From NCBI RefSeq assembly GCF_004336635.1, contig NZ_SJXH01000001.1:1-64000 (forward strand): a stretch of 64,000 bases of DNA, read 5' to 3'. Source of the stretch: Acinetobacter sp. ANC 4862. GTDB lineage: Bacteria > Pseudomonadota > Gammaproteobacteria > Pseudomonadales > Moraxellaceae. Below, piece by piece: positions 29,163 through 37,440 of this stretch (positions are counted from its first letter, which is position 1; every line of letters begins with the position of its first letter). The notes under the pieces were generated by a model. The model searched no databases. It was not told the origin of the DNA and saw only the letters and a list, made by a program, of their open reading frames with translations. A program made the position numbers and the translations under genes.

Positions 29163-29797
29163 ATCAGCTCGCCCTGCTCCGGTTCAGGCATTTCATCGTA
29201 ATTAATGCCATTAAAAGTACAAATGTATTCCAGCTCATCATAGAAAACAGACCACTTAGCTGTCGCAATGTATGTAGTGCCAGTGTTGCCGGTTGGATGC
29301 AGATATTGATTGCTGACAAGATATTGAAGCACAGAGCTAATCTGCTCTTTGGGTGAGGTGGATGCCTTACCTAATTTGATGACCAATTCCTTAAGTTGCG
29401 ACATAATCAGTGGAGATCGTTCAACCTCAGTGATGAGTTCACCATAAGTCACCGTATCCCCACATTGCATGATACGGCTATTGTCTTTTATTGAACGGCA
29501 TAAGCGAAGCCAGTCATTCAAGGGCTCCATTTTCGACACAATTTCGCTGAACTGTTTTCTTAGAAGTTCACGGGTTGCTTTGTTCTTGCGACTTTCACTA
29601 AAGACACAGTAGAACCCATAATTATCTTTGGTACGGACGCACTTTTTTCCCATCCAATCGAGATAATTATTTATTTCCTCCAAGACCAGATCATCTTGGA
29701 GCTTGTGGTAGAGATCTTTGTGGACATGTTCATCAATAATTCCCCCAGAAATTAAAACATTTACAATGTCAGAAAAAATTGATTTAGCAATTTGCAT
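29159..29797 (-). CDS. jetB: JetB/MksE-like KITE subunit
   Basis: This 212-aa protein has the size of MukE/MksE/JetB and is placed between the SMC and kleisin-like genes. It has a tandem winged-helix look; the segment VERSPLIMSQLKELVIKLG followed by LQYLVSNQYLHPTGNTGTTY resembles the second winged helix with its beta-hairpin, as in other JetB proteins. It probably binds the kleisin and DNA. No catalytic residues were noted. It is 12 bp downstream of jetC and overlaps jetA by 4 bases. The assignment rests mainly on context and size. Confidence 0.7.
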   Translation of the reverse strand: MQIAKSIFSDIVNVLISGGIIDEHVHKDLYHKLQDDLVLEEINNYLDWMGKKCVRTKDNYGFYCVFSESRKNKATRELLRKQFSEIVSKMEPLNDWLRLCRSIKDNSRIMQCGDTVTYGELITEVERSPLIMSQLKELVIKLGKASTSPKEQISSVLQYLVSNQYLHPTGNTGTTYIATAKWSVFYDELEYICTFNGINYDEMPEPEQGELI

Positions 29798-29809
29798 AAT
29801 AGGTCCCCA

Positions 29810-32800
29810 CTAGGCTAAAAGCGGATTAGGTTTTTCGTTTTTCTGGGTTTTAAACTTGCGTATACCGAAGTTTCGGTCGATATCATTCTTATGCACAAAG
29901 CTTTCACTTAATTCACTGGATAAGTTCGGCTGAGCGCAGACCAGATAAATATTCTGCTTTTGCATCAACTCGAATAATCGCATTGTATTTTGTGAATCAA
30001 ACTGGCCGATTTCATCGAGTGGTATATGGATGACTGTATTGATATCTGGACATAGTTTTCGTGTTAAAGCCGTAAAGATAATAATGACAATTAATCGTGA
30101 TAAACCAGTACTACTGCCGGAAAGCAAATCAGAATCATTGTTCACATAAACCTTACGGTTATTTTCCTCATAGCTGATACGCAGTTTGACTAAAGAGCGG
30201 ATATCGTCAGTCTGAACATTCGACTTTTCTAATGCTTTAACAGCTGATTCAAATGACCGTATTAGCTTCTCACTCGGTAGTATGAGCTGAGATGATTCCT
30301 GGATTGATTCTTCATCCAGATCTTTTTCAAAGCGATCTAACTGCTCATAGACATTGAGGCCATCAAGTACAGAAAGTAATTCAATCTGAATATTACCTAA
30401 CGCTGTAAATGGATTGGTTGTATTGGTTTGCTCCGTAAGATCCTTAGATATCGCATTCAGCTTACGGCGGAATTTAGCCAAAGATTGCCCATAATTACGT
30501 AAATCATAAGCAGCCAGTTTAAAACTATTGATCGTGAGGTTTTCTTTAGTGGGAATATCCACCAACAGCATATTTTCGATTTCTTTCATACCGTAAAGAT
30601 CATATGTGGTGGTGTTCACATTACCTAACAGCGCCATACGGTTTTCCCACTGCTTGTAGAGCTCGAAATCACTATTCTGGCGTAAAATACTTAGTACTGT
30701 ATTGAGGGATTGTTTCAGCTCCTTGAGCTGTTCTTTCTGACGATTAAGATGATCCTCAGTATTCCGGTAAAACCATTCAAAACTAACCGGCTCAGCAACC
30801 TCAAGCTGTTCAATATGCGGAATACCTTCCAGTACTGAATTAATACGGTTTCTTAAAGAGGCTATCTTGGTATTTTCCTCTTCAACCTGCTGAAGATTGC
30901 TTTCAATAAGGTTAACTTCATGACGTGATTGTTCTTTAAGTTTTTCGGTTTTGACATTCAGTTTGTCAAAATTTTGTCGGAAAGCATAAATTTCTTGTTC
31001 GAGATTTCCGATTAAGGTGCAGATCCCCGTTTTACGAGAGTATTCCTGCTCGAACCAAATCTTGTACTGCATCAAGATGATTTCATAATCTTTCACGATA
31101 TGACATTTATGGTTCAGTTGTTTTAGCTGATCCTGTGCCTTTTGATAAAGCGTAGTATCCAAACCTTTTTGCTGCAATTCACTATTACGTAAAGATTCAA
31201 GATCTATGAGTTTATTATCACATTTATGAATCACAGATTTAGATCTTTCATCCAACATTGCTTTACGTTCTAATTGTTCTTTAATTTTGAAATCATAACT
31301 CTGCTGAATTTGGTTTTTTTCATTGCCGAAACGATCATGAATCATTTGGCGTTCTACATTTACTTGTTGATTGAATAATTTTAATCGCTGACGAGCCTGA
31401 TCACGTTGTCCTTCAGCTAATTTTCTCCGATCCATTACATTTGTTTGGATCTTTTGCTTATATTGCTCAAATATACGCTGGGTACTATCAAATGTTTCTC
31501 GGCATTGACGCAGCTCATTCTGTAATTTAATGAGGTTTAGCTCAAAATTCTGAACTGCTTTGGCAGCTGCAGCCACTGCTTTTTCAGTACGGCTGTATTT
31601 CTCTTTAGCCTCTTCCAAAATAGTGGTTGCCTTTGCAAGGCGCTGCTCCAATTCATTAAGTGATTCGGCTTCAACCGGAAGATCCAGCTTGGAAGTATCA
31701 AGATGAAGGCCATAGAAACTAACATGTCCGCTTTGTTGTTCTGAGTCCCAAGAAGGCTTCAACCCGGTATGCAAAAATAATTTAGGATTAATCAGTTTGG
31801 CAATGTTGTGTTTCCAATCGTCTTCAGGACATTGTTTCAGAAAGCTCAATAATGTATTTTTCTGATACAAGATATCTCTTAACTGATGTTCCGTTTGTGT
31901 AGATTTATCTAAATGGTGTTTAGCTGAATCAAAATCTACATTAGCTCGAGTGTGCTCGCTTTTTAAGCGTGATAAATCAGCGTTTGCTGTGTTGAGTTGC
32001 TGTTCCTTATTCCGTATCGCTTTTTGGTGAGTGTGTAGATTCAGCTGGTATTCTTCGATTTGCTGTTGCTCTTCCTGAGTATGATTAGATGCTTCAGCAA
32101 TCAAATTGTTGCAGTGATCAACCTCATCTTCATAAAATTTGCGCTCATTCTGTTTGCTTTGCTCGAAAGCATTAAGCTCATTTTTTTCATCCAAAGCCAG
32201 TTGATCTACTGCATGAGACCTATCCTGTTGCAAATTGTGTATTAAATTAGAAACCTCATTCTTACGTTCATGAATAGCAGCTAAATCTCGGTCTTTTTCT
32301 TCCAAGGCATTATTTTTAAGTTTTTCAAATTTATGAACAATTTCTTTCTGGTTCTTCTCTAACTCATCCACATAACGGCGCGCATCTTCAGCTTCCTGCT
32401 TGTACTTAGCAAGATTACTGAATTCTTCCTGTTTTTTCAGAATGTCAGCATTTTTATATTTCTGCTCGTTTTCCTCTATTAAAGCTAAACTATGTTGTAA
32501 ACCTTCCAACTCACCTTTCGCCCGTGATTCATTGGAGCTATTCGCAATAATCTCATTTTCAATCACCTTTAATCCAGCTTTGGCATGTTCAATAGCTTGG
32601 CTTCTCTGATAACGAAGCTGTGCGATTGTCGTATTATTAAACTCTAGTTTATTGAGTGCCTGACCTCGATAAGCCTCCAGCAAAGAGTAAGTCTGCATTA
32701 AAGCATGTCGCTGCTCGATCCCCAGTTGCAGTTTTGGCTTTTCCTTATCAAACTCCCGTAATGTCTGAACATCAGCAATGAGGCTGGAAGAATTCAGCGT

Positions 32801-33493
32801 ATTTGAGCGCTGATTCATCATCTGCTCATTTTCTAAAAAAGCATCAACCAACATGAGCTTGAAGTTATCTAACAGGTTGGTTTTATTTAGGGTGATCTGG
32901 GTGGATGCCCCAATATGCTTTAATTCATAGCCTTTGCCGCTAAGAGAGAAAATAGAAGCAAGATCCCTCAGTTTGAAATCACGATTCAGACGTTTTTTAT
33001 CGTGGGTTAGAACCGCTACATAATCCAGGCTATTGTCGATCTGTTTACTGACGTAATAACCGTTCATTTCGATTTCTTGCAACAGGCTTTTTACAGTCTG
33101 GTGCTCCTTATGAAATTCTATAGAAGATTTTGAAAAAATAGTCTCAGATGCACTTCCTTGAATAAAACGATAGCATTGTTTATCTTGATTACGATAAAAA
33201 ACAGCGCAGCAAAGTCTAATCGGTGTGTTGTACTCGAACACAATCATGCTTCGCGGATTTGGAAGATAATAATCTGTAAAATTGAGTTTATTAGCAGAGC
33301 GATCCATTAATCTGTCTGGACGGGCCCCATAAAATATCGGGATCAAATTTAAGGTAGAGGTTTTTCCTGCCCCATTTGCACCAGTTAAATTAGAGTTCCC
33401 CTCACCTAATTCAATTTTTGTAGAATTATTTGGTAAATATGAATCATAAAGATAAATGTTTTTCAAACCATTTAATACATGTAAGTCATTCAT
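29810..33493 (-). CDS. jetC: JetC/MksB-like SMC ATPase
   Basis: This 1227-aa motor subunit is first in the operon. Seen: Walker A GANGAGKT at residues 38-45; two long coiled-coil arms rich in Lys/Glu/Gln (about 270-560 and 620-900) around a hinge-like centre; a C-terminal ABC signature region (SGSSTGLSRLIVI); and Walker B VIHIPLDEIGQFD. Known: MukB-like SMC dimers extrude DNA loops using ATP, and in Wadjet they sense small circular DNA. The closest housekeeping alternative, MukB, would not come with a Toprim subunit. All motifs look intact. About 280 bp of A/T-rich DNA with no gene lies upstream. Confidence 0.88.
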   Translation of the reverse strand: MNDLHVLNGLKNIYLYDSYLPNNSTKIELGEGNSNLTGANGAGKTSTLNLIPIFYGARPDRLMDRSANKLNFTDYYLPNPRSMIVFEYNTPIRLCCAVFYRNQDKQCYRFIQGSASETIFSKSSIEFHKEHQTVKSLLQEIEMNGYYVSKQIDNSLDYVAVLTHDKKRLNRDFKLRDLASIFSLSGKGYELKHIGASTQITLNKTNLLDNFKLMLVDAFLENEQMMNQRSNTLNSSSLIADVQTLREFDKEKPKLQLGIEQRHALMQTYSLLEAYRGQALNKLEFNNTTIAQLRYQRSQAIEHAKAGLKVIENEIIANSSNESRAKGELEGLQHSLALIEENEQKYKNADILKKQEEFSNLAKYKQEAEDARRYVDELEKNQKEIVHKFEKLKNNALEEKDRDLAAIHERKNEVSNLIHNLQQDRSHAVDQLALDEKNELNAFEQSKQNERKFYEDEVDHCNNLIAEASNHTQEEQQQIEEYQLNLHTHQKAIRNKEQQLNTANADLSRLKSEHTRANVDFDSAKHHLDKSTQTEHQLRDILYQKNTLLSFLKQCPEDDWKHNIAKLINPKLFLHTGLKPSWDSEQQSGHVSFYGLHLDTSKLDLPVEAESLNELEQRLAKATTILEEAKEKYSRTEKAVAAAAKAVQNFELNLIKLQNELRQCRETFDSTQRIFEQYKQKIQTNVMDRRKLAEGQRDQARQRLKLFNQQVNVERQMIHDRFGNEKNQIQQSYDFKIKEQLERKAMLDERSKSVIHKCDNKLIDLESLRNSELQQKGLDTTLYQKAQDQLKQLNHKCHIVKDYEIILMQYKIWFEQEYSRKTGICTLIGNLEQEIYAFRQNFDKLNVKTEKLKEQSRHEVNLIESNLQQVEEENTKIASLRNRINSVLEGIPHIEQLEVAEPVSFEWFYRNTEDHLNRQKEQLKELKQSLNTVLSILRQNSDFELYKQWENRMALLGNVNTTTYDLYGMKEIENMLLVDIPTKENLTINSFKLAAYDLRNYGQSLAKFRRKLNAISKDLTEQTNTTNPFTALGNIQIELLSVLDGLNVYEQLDRFEKDLDEESIQESSQLILPSEKLIRSFESAVKALEKSNVQTDDIRSLVKLRISYEENNRKVYVNNDSDLLSGSSTGLSRLIVIIIFTALTRKLCPDINTVIHIPLDEIGQFDSQNTMRLFELMQKQNIYLVCAQPNLSSELSESFVHKNDIDRNFGIRKFKTQKNEKPNPLLA

Positions 33494-33774
33494 TTTACGT
33501 GTTTTCCAAAAATATTATCAAAATTCATAAAAAAAATATCATGCTTTATTCTTACTCAAGTACCCCAATAATTTTTTAAACCCAGCATTCAGTCTGGTCA
33601 CTAAACACCTTTACAAGAAAGAGCATAAATCCTCAAAAGATTATATCAATATAAAAATCAAATATATAATTTTACAGTTAAGTAAACTATTAAACTTCTG
33701 CTTAAAAAAACAACTTTCAAAATGATGATAAAATTTTAAACTTAGTACGATACATTAGGAGTTAGATTATTTAC
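33494..33774. other. A/T-rich upstream region of the Wadjet-like operon
   Basis: No gene was seen. The promoter for jetC should lie here; several TATAAT-like words exist, but none has a convincing -35 partner. Confidence 0.5.
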
Positions 33775-34035
33775 CATAAAAGAGTGTGTCGTCATTGCTA
33801 TTCTGATCCAGTAACCGATGCCCACTTAGGTGATTCATAAAGGCATGTACATTTCAAAGTATGCTGCTAGTATACAACTGTACAGTTAGTATCTGATTTA
33901 TCGACCAATATGCCAGTGTTGATCTTCCCTATCACAACATTTGAAACTGACTAGATTGGTAAATACTGTTGAGCTAGAGCAACTGACTGAAGCTTTAAAA
34001 CAGATGAGCCGTGCCGATGAAAAACCGTAACCTAG
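33775..34035 (+). pseudogene. IS66-family TnpC debris
   Basis: Broken frames read VSKYA-like ISKYAASIQLYSQYLIYRP and later VNTVELEQLTEALKQMSRAD. These match the IS66 TnpC blocks 'VSKYADHLPLYRQ' and 'LLEPLVEALKQ...ADE'. Stops and shifts are frequent. It is a different and weaker fragment than the one at 668-1050. The 200 bp after it show no gene. Confidence 0.55.
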
Positions 34036-34237
34036 ATGCTTACAAGTTTTCCAGTCGTAAAACCCAATTGATATATGACTGAATTAAAAAATATCCTGAG
34101 TTATTCTATTAAGAAAAACTGTTTTAACATTTTTTTAAACATTAAAGCCTTGAAATTGATATTAATATCCTAGACTTTAACAATATATTTTTAAATAGAT
34201 AGGCTATAAAGCAAAGGCTTTTTAGAGTAGTCGCCCA

Positions 34238-34530
34238 CTAAACCAAACTAATATGCACTTTTTTTCCAAGTGCTGTTGCTACACTTATAAGTGTAGTTAG
34301 CGTTAAGCTAGTATCTGATGCATCAAATAATCGATTTAATGATGCACAGCTCATGTTCATTTTAGCTGCCATTGCTTTTTTGAAAGCTGTTGAGCTTTCA
34401 TTTCCTCTAAAATCTGCGATAGTAAAATTCGTTTAATTGCAATAGCAGTGCAGTGTTCTAAAATGCCCTCTTCTGCTAGAAAATCTTCAAAATTACTTCC
34501 AAAATGAGGGTTAATCTTAGTATTAGTCAT
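34238..34530 (-). pseudogene. Frameshifted HigA/XRE-type antitoxin gene
   Basis: The ATG at 34530 opens MTNTKINPHFGSNFEDFLAE and runs through LLSQILEEMKAQQLSKK, then hits a stop. One extra A in the run of six A's would restore SKKAMAAKMNMSCASLNRLF, then DASDTSLTLTTLISVATALG, then KKVHISLV. That C-terminal half is a clear HTH antitoxin of the type paired with RelE/HigB toxins. No toxin gene lies immediately upstream. Either this is a decayed orphan, or the A-tract was misread. Confidence 0.8.
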
Positions 34531-34634
34531 GGTCTATCATCCTCTAAAACTGCTTCAACAGTTACTGTCAGTCCAAATCAACATTATATTTTTGTATAAA
34601 GTCAAATTTATAGTCTATGAGAATATTTAGCCAT

Positions 34635-34681
34635 AAAAAAGCCCCCTCAAATTAGACTAAATGTGTCCAACTTTCGGGGGC
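34635..34681 (-). terminator. Terminator of the 34707-34955 AlpA-like gene
   Basis: GCCCCC (34641-34646) pairs with GGGGGC (34676-34681), with AAA/TTT extending the stem inward. On the minus strand a run of six T's follows. A sister copy is at 37354-37399, with the same loop and compensatory changes in the stem. Confidence 0.8.
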
Positions 34682-34706
34682 AGTTCATAATTGGGCCGTT
34701 GTCTTT

Positions 34707-34955
34707 CTATTCTCTTTTACTGAGCTGTATCTGATGCCATTGCAAAATTTCATTATAATCATAATAAACTGATGACTGCTTCGTAGTTCCATTTTTGATA
34801 GCTTTTGGAAATTCTTTATCTTCAATTGTGTACATCCGTAGTTCATTTAAAGATAATCGCAAGAGCGCACAAACTTCTTTTTTAGTTAAACGTACGGGTA
34901 AAAGATTTAAGCTTCTTTCAAAACAGTCCGACTTCAAAGCAAATGGAGGCATCAT
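34707..34955 (-). CDS. AlpA-like / excisionase-type DNA-binding protein
   Basis: This 82-aa protein has an HTH resembling AlpA and excisionase families: LTKKEVCALLRLSLNELRMY, then EFPKAIKNGTTKQSSVYYDY, then NEILQWHQ. Known: AlpA of P4-like elements activates integrase or excision functions. A paralogue lies at 37035-37265, and a stub of a third at 253-284. A second ATG follows the first (MMPP), so the start is uncertain by one codon. Given the integrase 4.5 kb away, it likely belongs to an integrated element. It has its own terminator. Confidence 0.7.
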   Translation of the reverse strand: MMPPFALKSDCFERSLNLLPVRLTKKEVCALLRLSLNELRMYTIEDKEFPKAIKNGTTKQSSVYYDYNEILQWHQIQLSKRE

Positions 34956-34979
34956 AATTTCCTCAAGTTTCTGTATTTG

Positions 34980-35090
34980 CCCAAAGCTAGCACTAGTTGA
35001 AAAAAATCTCTGTCACAGGTTAAAAAAATACAAAAATAACCAATATTAGTTTAAATATTAATCAAATTTTATTTTTCATCTATTATTTGC
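34980..35090. repeat. Leader shared with two other AlpA-like loci
   Basis: Two runs of A (after GTTG and after GGTT), separated by about 15 bases, followed by an A/T-rich tract. They match 320-420 closely and the run at 37300-37345 more loosely. All three lie just upstream of AlpA-like start codons, so they probably carry the promoter or a recognition site. Confidence 0.6.
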
Positions 35091-35189
35091 ATGTTCTTAT
35101 ATAAATATACCCGTCATTTTTGTTCGTACTACTAACATAGTACTAATCAACTGGATTAGTATGAACTACCTTACTGGCTGCTTATCTCA

Positions 35190-36422
35190 CTACTCAAATT
35201 TTTTCTTTTTATCGTGGCGATAAGTTTTTACGGAAAAGTTTGAAGTCATAATATTTGATACTGAAGATTCAATAGATTCACGTAGTCCCTCAAATAATTG
35301 TATTTCATTTGAATGTTTAAGATAGTCAATGATGTTGTCACTTAGAAATTCTATTATTTCTTTAGCTTTTCTAATTTTAAAATGACTACTTTCAGCCAGC
35401 TTCAGCAAGTGTTGCAAATTAGGAAATTCTTTACTATTAGCAAGTTTCAGTGCCATTTTATTGTCGATAGTTGGATAAATTAACGTATGTGTAATATCAA
35501 ATGGCGGTGAAACAAAGATATTCGACATATCTGGTAAATACTGTAAGGCGAAGTTTTTCAGATGTGCATCACCATTGCCTATTAAACAGTTAAATACGAT
35601 ATATTTATACATTTTTTCAACTTCGGCTTGACTGTTTGTATATAAATACGTTGCTTTTAATAAGGCTTCATAACTTCCTGTATATTTAGCATCTGGATCA
35701 TTCGACTTTTTCATCAAAGTGGTGAAATCTTCATAGCCTAGCCTTAGACCCTCAGCCGTTTTATCAAAGCGTTCAACCACATAAGTTTCTAAATTTTCAG
35801 ACAAATAAGTTGTTGGTGGCTCAAGTCCACAATGCCGCGCTGCTTCCATACAAACAAATTCGTTGACTGTCAGTAATGGAAACTCTGAATCAAAAGACTT
35901 TACGATAATATCTTTTTGCTGAACTGTTCTATCTGTTCTGATCGTGTTGGCACTCGGTATGCTAACTTTTGGTTGCATGCCTGCCAATGAGTTTCTTAAA
36001 TAATATTTTTCCAAAAGCTGCGGAAAAAGGGGGCGATTGCTGCTATAAGACAATATTTCATTAAGAGTTAAAGATTCGACTTCGGGTAGATTCAGCTCAC
36101 TTTTGTAAGAAAGCATTCCAATTCCAAGCTCTCCCTGAAGAGCTAATAAGTACATATCATTGACTTTGGCATATCTTGCCAATTTTTCTGCAATAAATCT
36201 TCGATTAAAGCCTTCGGGTAAATTTTGTGAAAATATAGGGTGTAGAGACCCGGAAGAATAACCATCCATGCCTTTTTTGGTCATTGTAAGTGACACATAC
36301 CGTTTGTCTTGTGTGGGCTGATAGTGATGTACTGAACCATACGTTAGTACACCTGATTCTTCTTGATTAGCACAAACAGTAATATTGGTAATTTTAGCAG
36401 GTAGATATAACTCTGAATTCAT
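35190..36422 (-). CDS. hipA: HipA-like serine/threonine kinase toxin
   Basis: This 410-aa HipA-family protein has an N-terminal subdomain (to about residue 110), a phosphate-binding segment AGMQPKVSI near 147-155, YVVERFD at 214-220, the catalytic loop NGDAHLKN (D285, N290) and a metal-binding PPFDI (D309). Known: HipA toxins phosphorylate tRNA-ligases and arrest growth, and HipB holds them in check. The catalytic residues are intact. Its ATG overlaps the hipB stop (ATGA). A stem (35141-35161) follows the gene but lacks a T run. Confidence 0.88.
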   Translation of the reverse strand: MNSELYLPAKITNITVCANQEESGVLTYGSVHHYQPTQDKRYVSLTMTKKGMDGYSSGSLHPIFSQNLPEGFNRRFIAEKLARYAKVNDMYLLALQGELGIGMLSYKSELNLPEVESLTLNEILSYSSNRPLFPQLLEKYYLRNSLAGMQPKVSIPSANTIRTDRTVQQKDIIVKSFDSEFPLLTVNEFVCMEAARHCGLEPPTTYLSENLETYVVERFDKTAEGLRLGYEDFTTLMKKSNDPDAKYTGSYEALLKATYLYTNSQAEVEKMYKYIVFNCLIGNGDAHLKNFALQYLPDMSNIFVSPPFDITHTLIYPTIDNKMALKLANSKEFPNLQHLLKLAESSHFKIRKAKEIIEFLSDNIIDYLKHSNEIQLFEGLRESIESSVSNIMTSNFSVKTYRHDKKKKFE

Positions 36423-36679
36423 TCGTTATCCTCAGAAAACATAGCTTCAATATCATCCCAGTCAGGTAGTGAATGCTGTTTTTGAGTCACTTCAAACTGT
36501 AAACCAACGGCATCAAGTACACGTTCAAATATGTCAAAAGATCCAGTAAAACGGCCATTTTCAATCTCAGAAATTGTAGTTTTATTTATATTAGTTAGCT
36601 CAGAGAGCACTTGTTGTGTATAACCAAGTGACTTTCTAGCCATTCGTGCTTTTTTACCAATATCTACTCTATTTGCCAT
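36419..36679 (-). CDS. hipB: HipB-like antitoxin, XRE-family repressor
   Basis: This 86-aa helix-turn-helix protein includes LGYTQQVLSELTNINKTTIS, then EIENGRFTGSFDIFERVLDA. The start chosen is ATG 36679 (MANRVDIGKKARMARKSLGY). The frame stays open further upstream, but the extra codons (from 36709 or 36748) merely read through the operators. The chosen length equals that of typical HipB (about 88 aa). It should neutralise HipA and repress its own promoter via the palindromes just upstream. Confidence 0.87.
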   Translation of the reverse strand: MANRVDIGKKARMARKSLGYTQQVLSELTNINKTTISEIENGRFTGSFDIFERVLDAVGLQFEVTQKQHSLPDWDDIEAMFSEDNE

Positions 36680-36701
36680 AGCTTTCTGCCCACCCACAAT
36701 A

Positions 36702-36756
36702 TTAGCCATATAGCTAATATAACACACTAAAAACCAAATATTAGCCATATAGCTAA
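36702..36756. promoter_or_regulatory. Two identical operator palindromes of hipBA
   Basis: TTAGCCATATAGCTAA occurs at 36702-36717 and again at 36741-36756, centres 39 bp apart. The arms TTAGC and GCTAA are perfect. Position directly before hipB and exact duplication indicate HipB operators. Confidence 0.88.
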
Positions 36757-36989
36757 TTAATTAAATTTTAGTGTACTATTTCTTCGACCCTCTGATACAG
36801 TGAAAAGAGATTAATTTATTGTCGAAAGCAACTTAAGCTAGCTTTCTACTGGACTACTAGCCTTCTCTTTAGGTGCATTGCATAAATACTTTAAAAGTAA
36901 TTTTTTAGTTCAGATTGTTTTCATCAGAAAATGATCAGTTATCTAATCATTAGAACTCCCATTTAAAAAATCTATTACAATTTTATTCC

Positions 36990-37016
36990 AAAAAAATAGG
37001 TTCCTTCAGGAACCTA
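36990..37016 (-). terminator. Terminator of the 37035-37265 AlpA-like gene
   Basis: TAGGTTCC pairs with GGAACCTA around TTCA, with A/T extension, and on the minus strand seven T's follow. Confidence 0.82.
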
Positions 37017-37034
37017 ATTCATTTCAATGGCCTA

Positions 37035-37265
37035 CTACAAATGTGTTTCTTTCCAAAGCATTATTTCATTAAAGTCATAATAAACCCCAGACTGTCTGGT
37101 TTGACCTGCCTTCAGCGCTTTTGGAAATTTATCATTAGCAGATGAAGTTTTACGTAACTCACTTTCTGAAAATCCTAAAAGTAAACATACTTCTTTCTTT
37201 TTTAAGCGAAGCGGTTTCAGTATGCAATTGTCTAATACCAAATCAAACATATTGTCTGTAGCCAT
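37035..37265 (-). CDS. AlpA-like DNA-binding protein, second copy
   Basis: This 76-aa paralogue of 34707-34955 reads LKKKEVCLLLGFSESELRKT, then KFPKALKAGQTRQSGVYYDF, then NEIMLWKE. It has the same HTH layout and the same YYDxNEIxxW ending. The sequences have diverged considerably, so this is not a recent duplication. It lies between the hipBA pair and the DUF3050 gene and has its own terminator. The role of AlpA family members varies; a regulator or excisionase of the island is the likeliest reading. Confidence 0.7.
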   Translation of the reverse strand: MATDNMFDLVLDNCILKPLRLKKKEVCLLLGFSESELRKTSSANDKFPKALKAGQTRQSGVYYDFNEIMLWKETHL

Positions 37266-37353
37266 CTACAAAATCCACGACTATTAAGGTGGTTTAAAAC
37301 TAGCATGCTTTAAAAAAAAGGCCTGTCGTACGTTAAAAAAAACGAAAATAACT

Positions 37354-37399
37354 AAAAAGCACCCAAAGATTAGACTAAGAGTGTCCAATTTTTGGGTGC
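37354..37399 (-). terminator. Terminator of the DUF3050 gene, sister of 34635-34681
   Basis: GCACCCAAA (37359-37367) pairs with TTTGGGTGC (37391-37399), a perfect 9-bp stem. On the minus strand five T's follow. The loop is nearly the same as in the copy at 34641. Confidence 0.8.
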
Positions 37400-37440
37400 A
37401 GAATTAGATTTTAGAGGGTGATATTTGCTATTCCACTTGA

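Noticed and set aside
27032-33493. Housekeeping MukBEF or MksBEF chromosome condensin
   Set aside because: The Toprim gene with intact E, D, D residues and the island location point to plasmid defence rather than chromosome segregation.
36679-36748. N-terminal extension of HipB
   Set aside because: The codons simply read through the operator palindromes; the shorter start gives the family's usual length.
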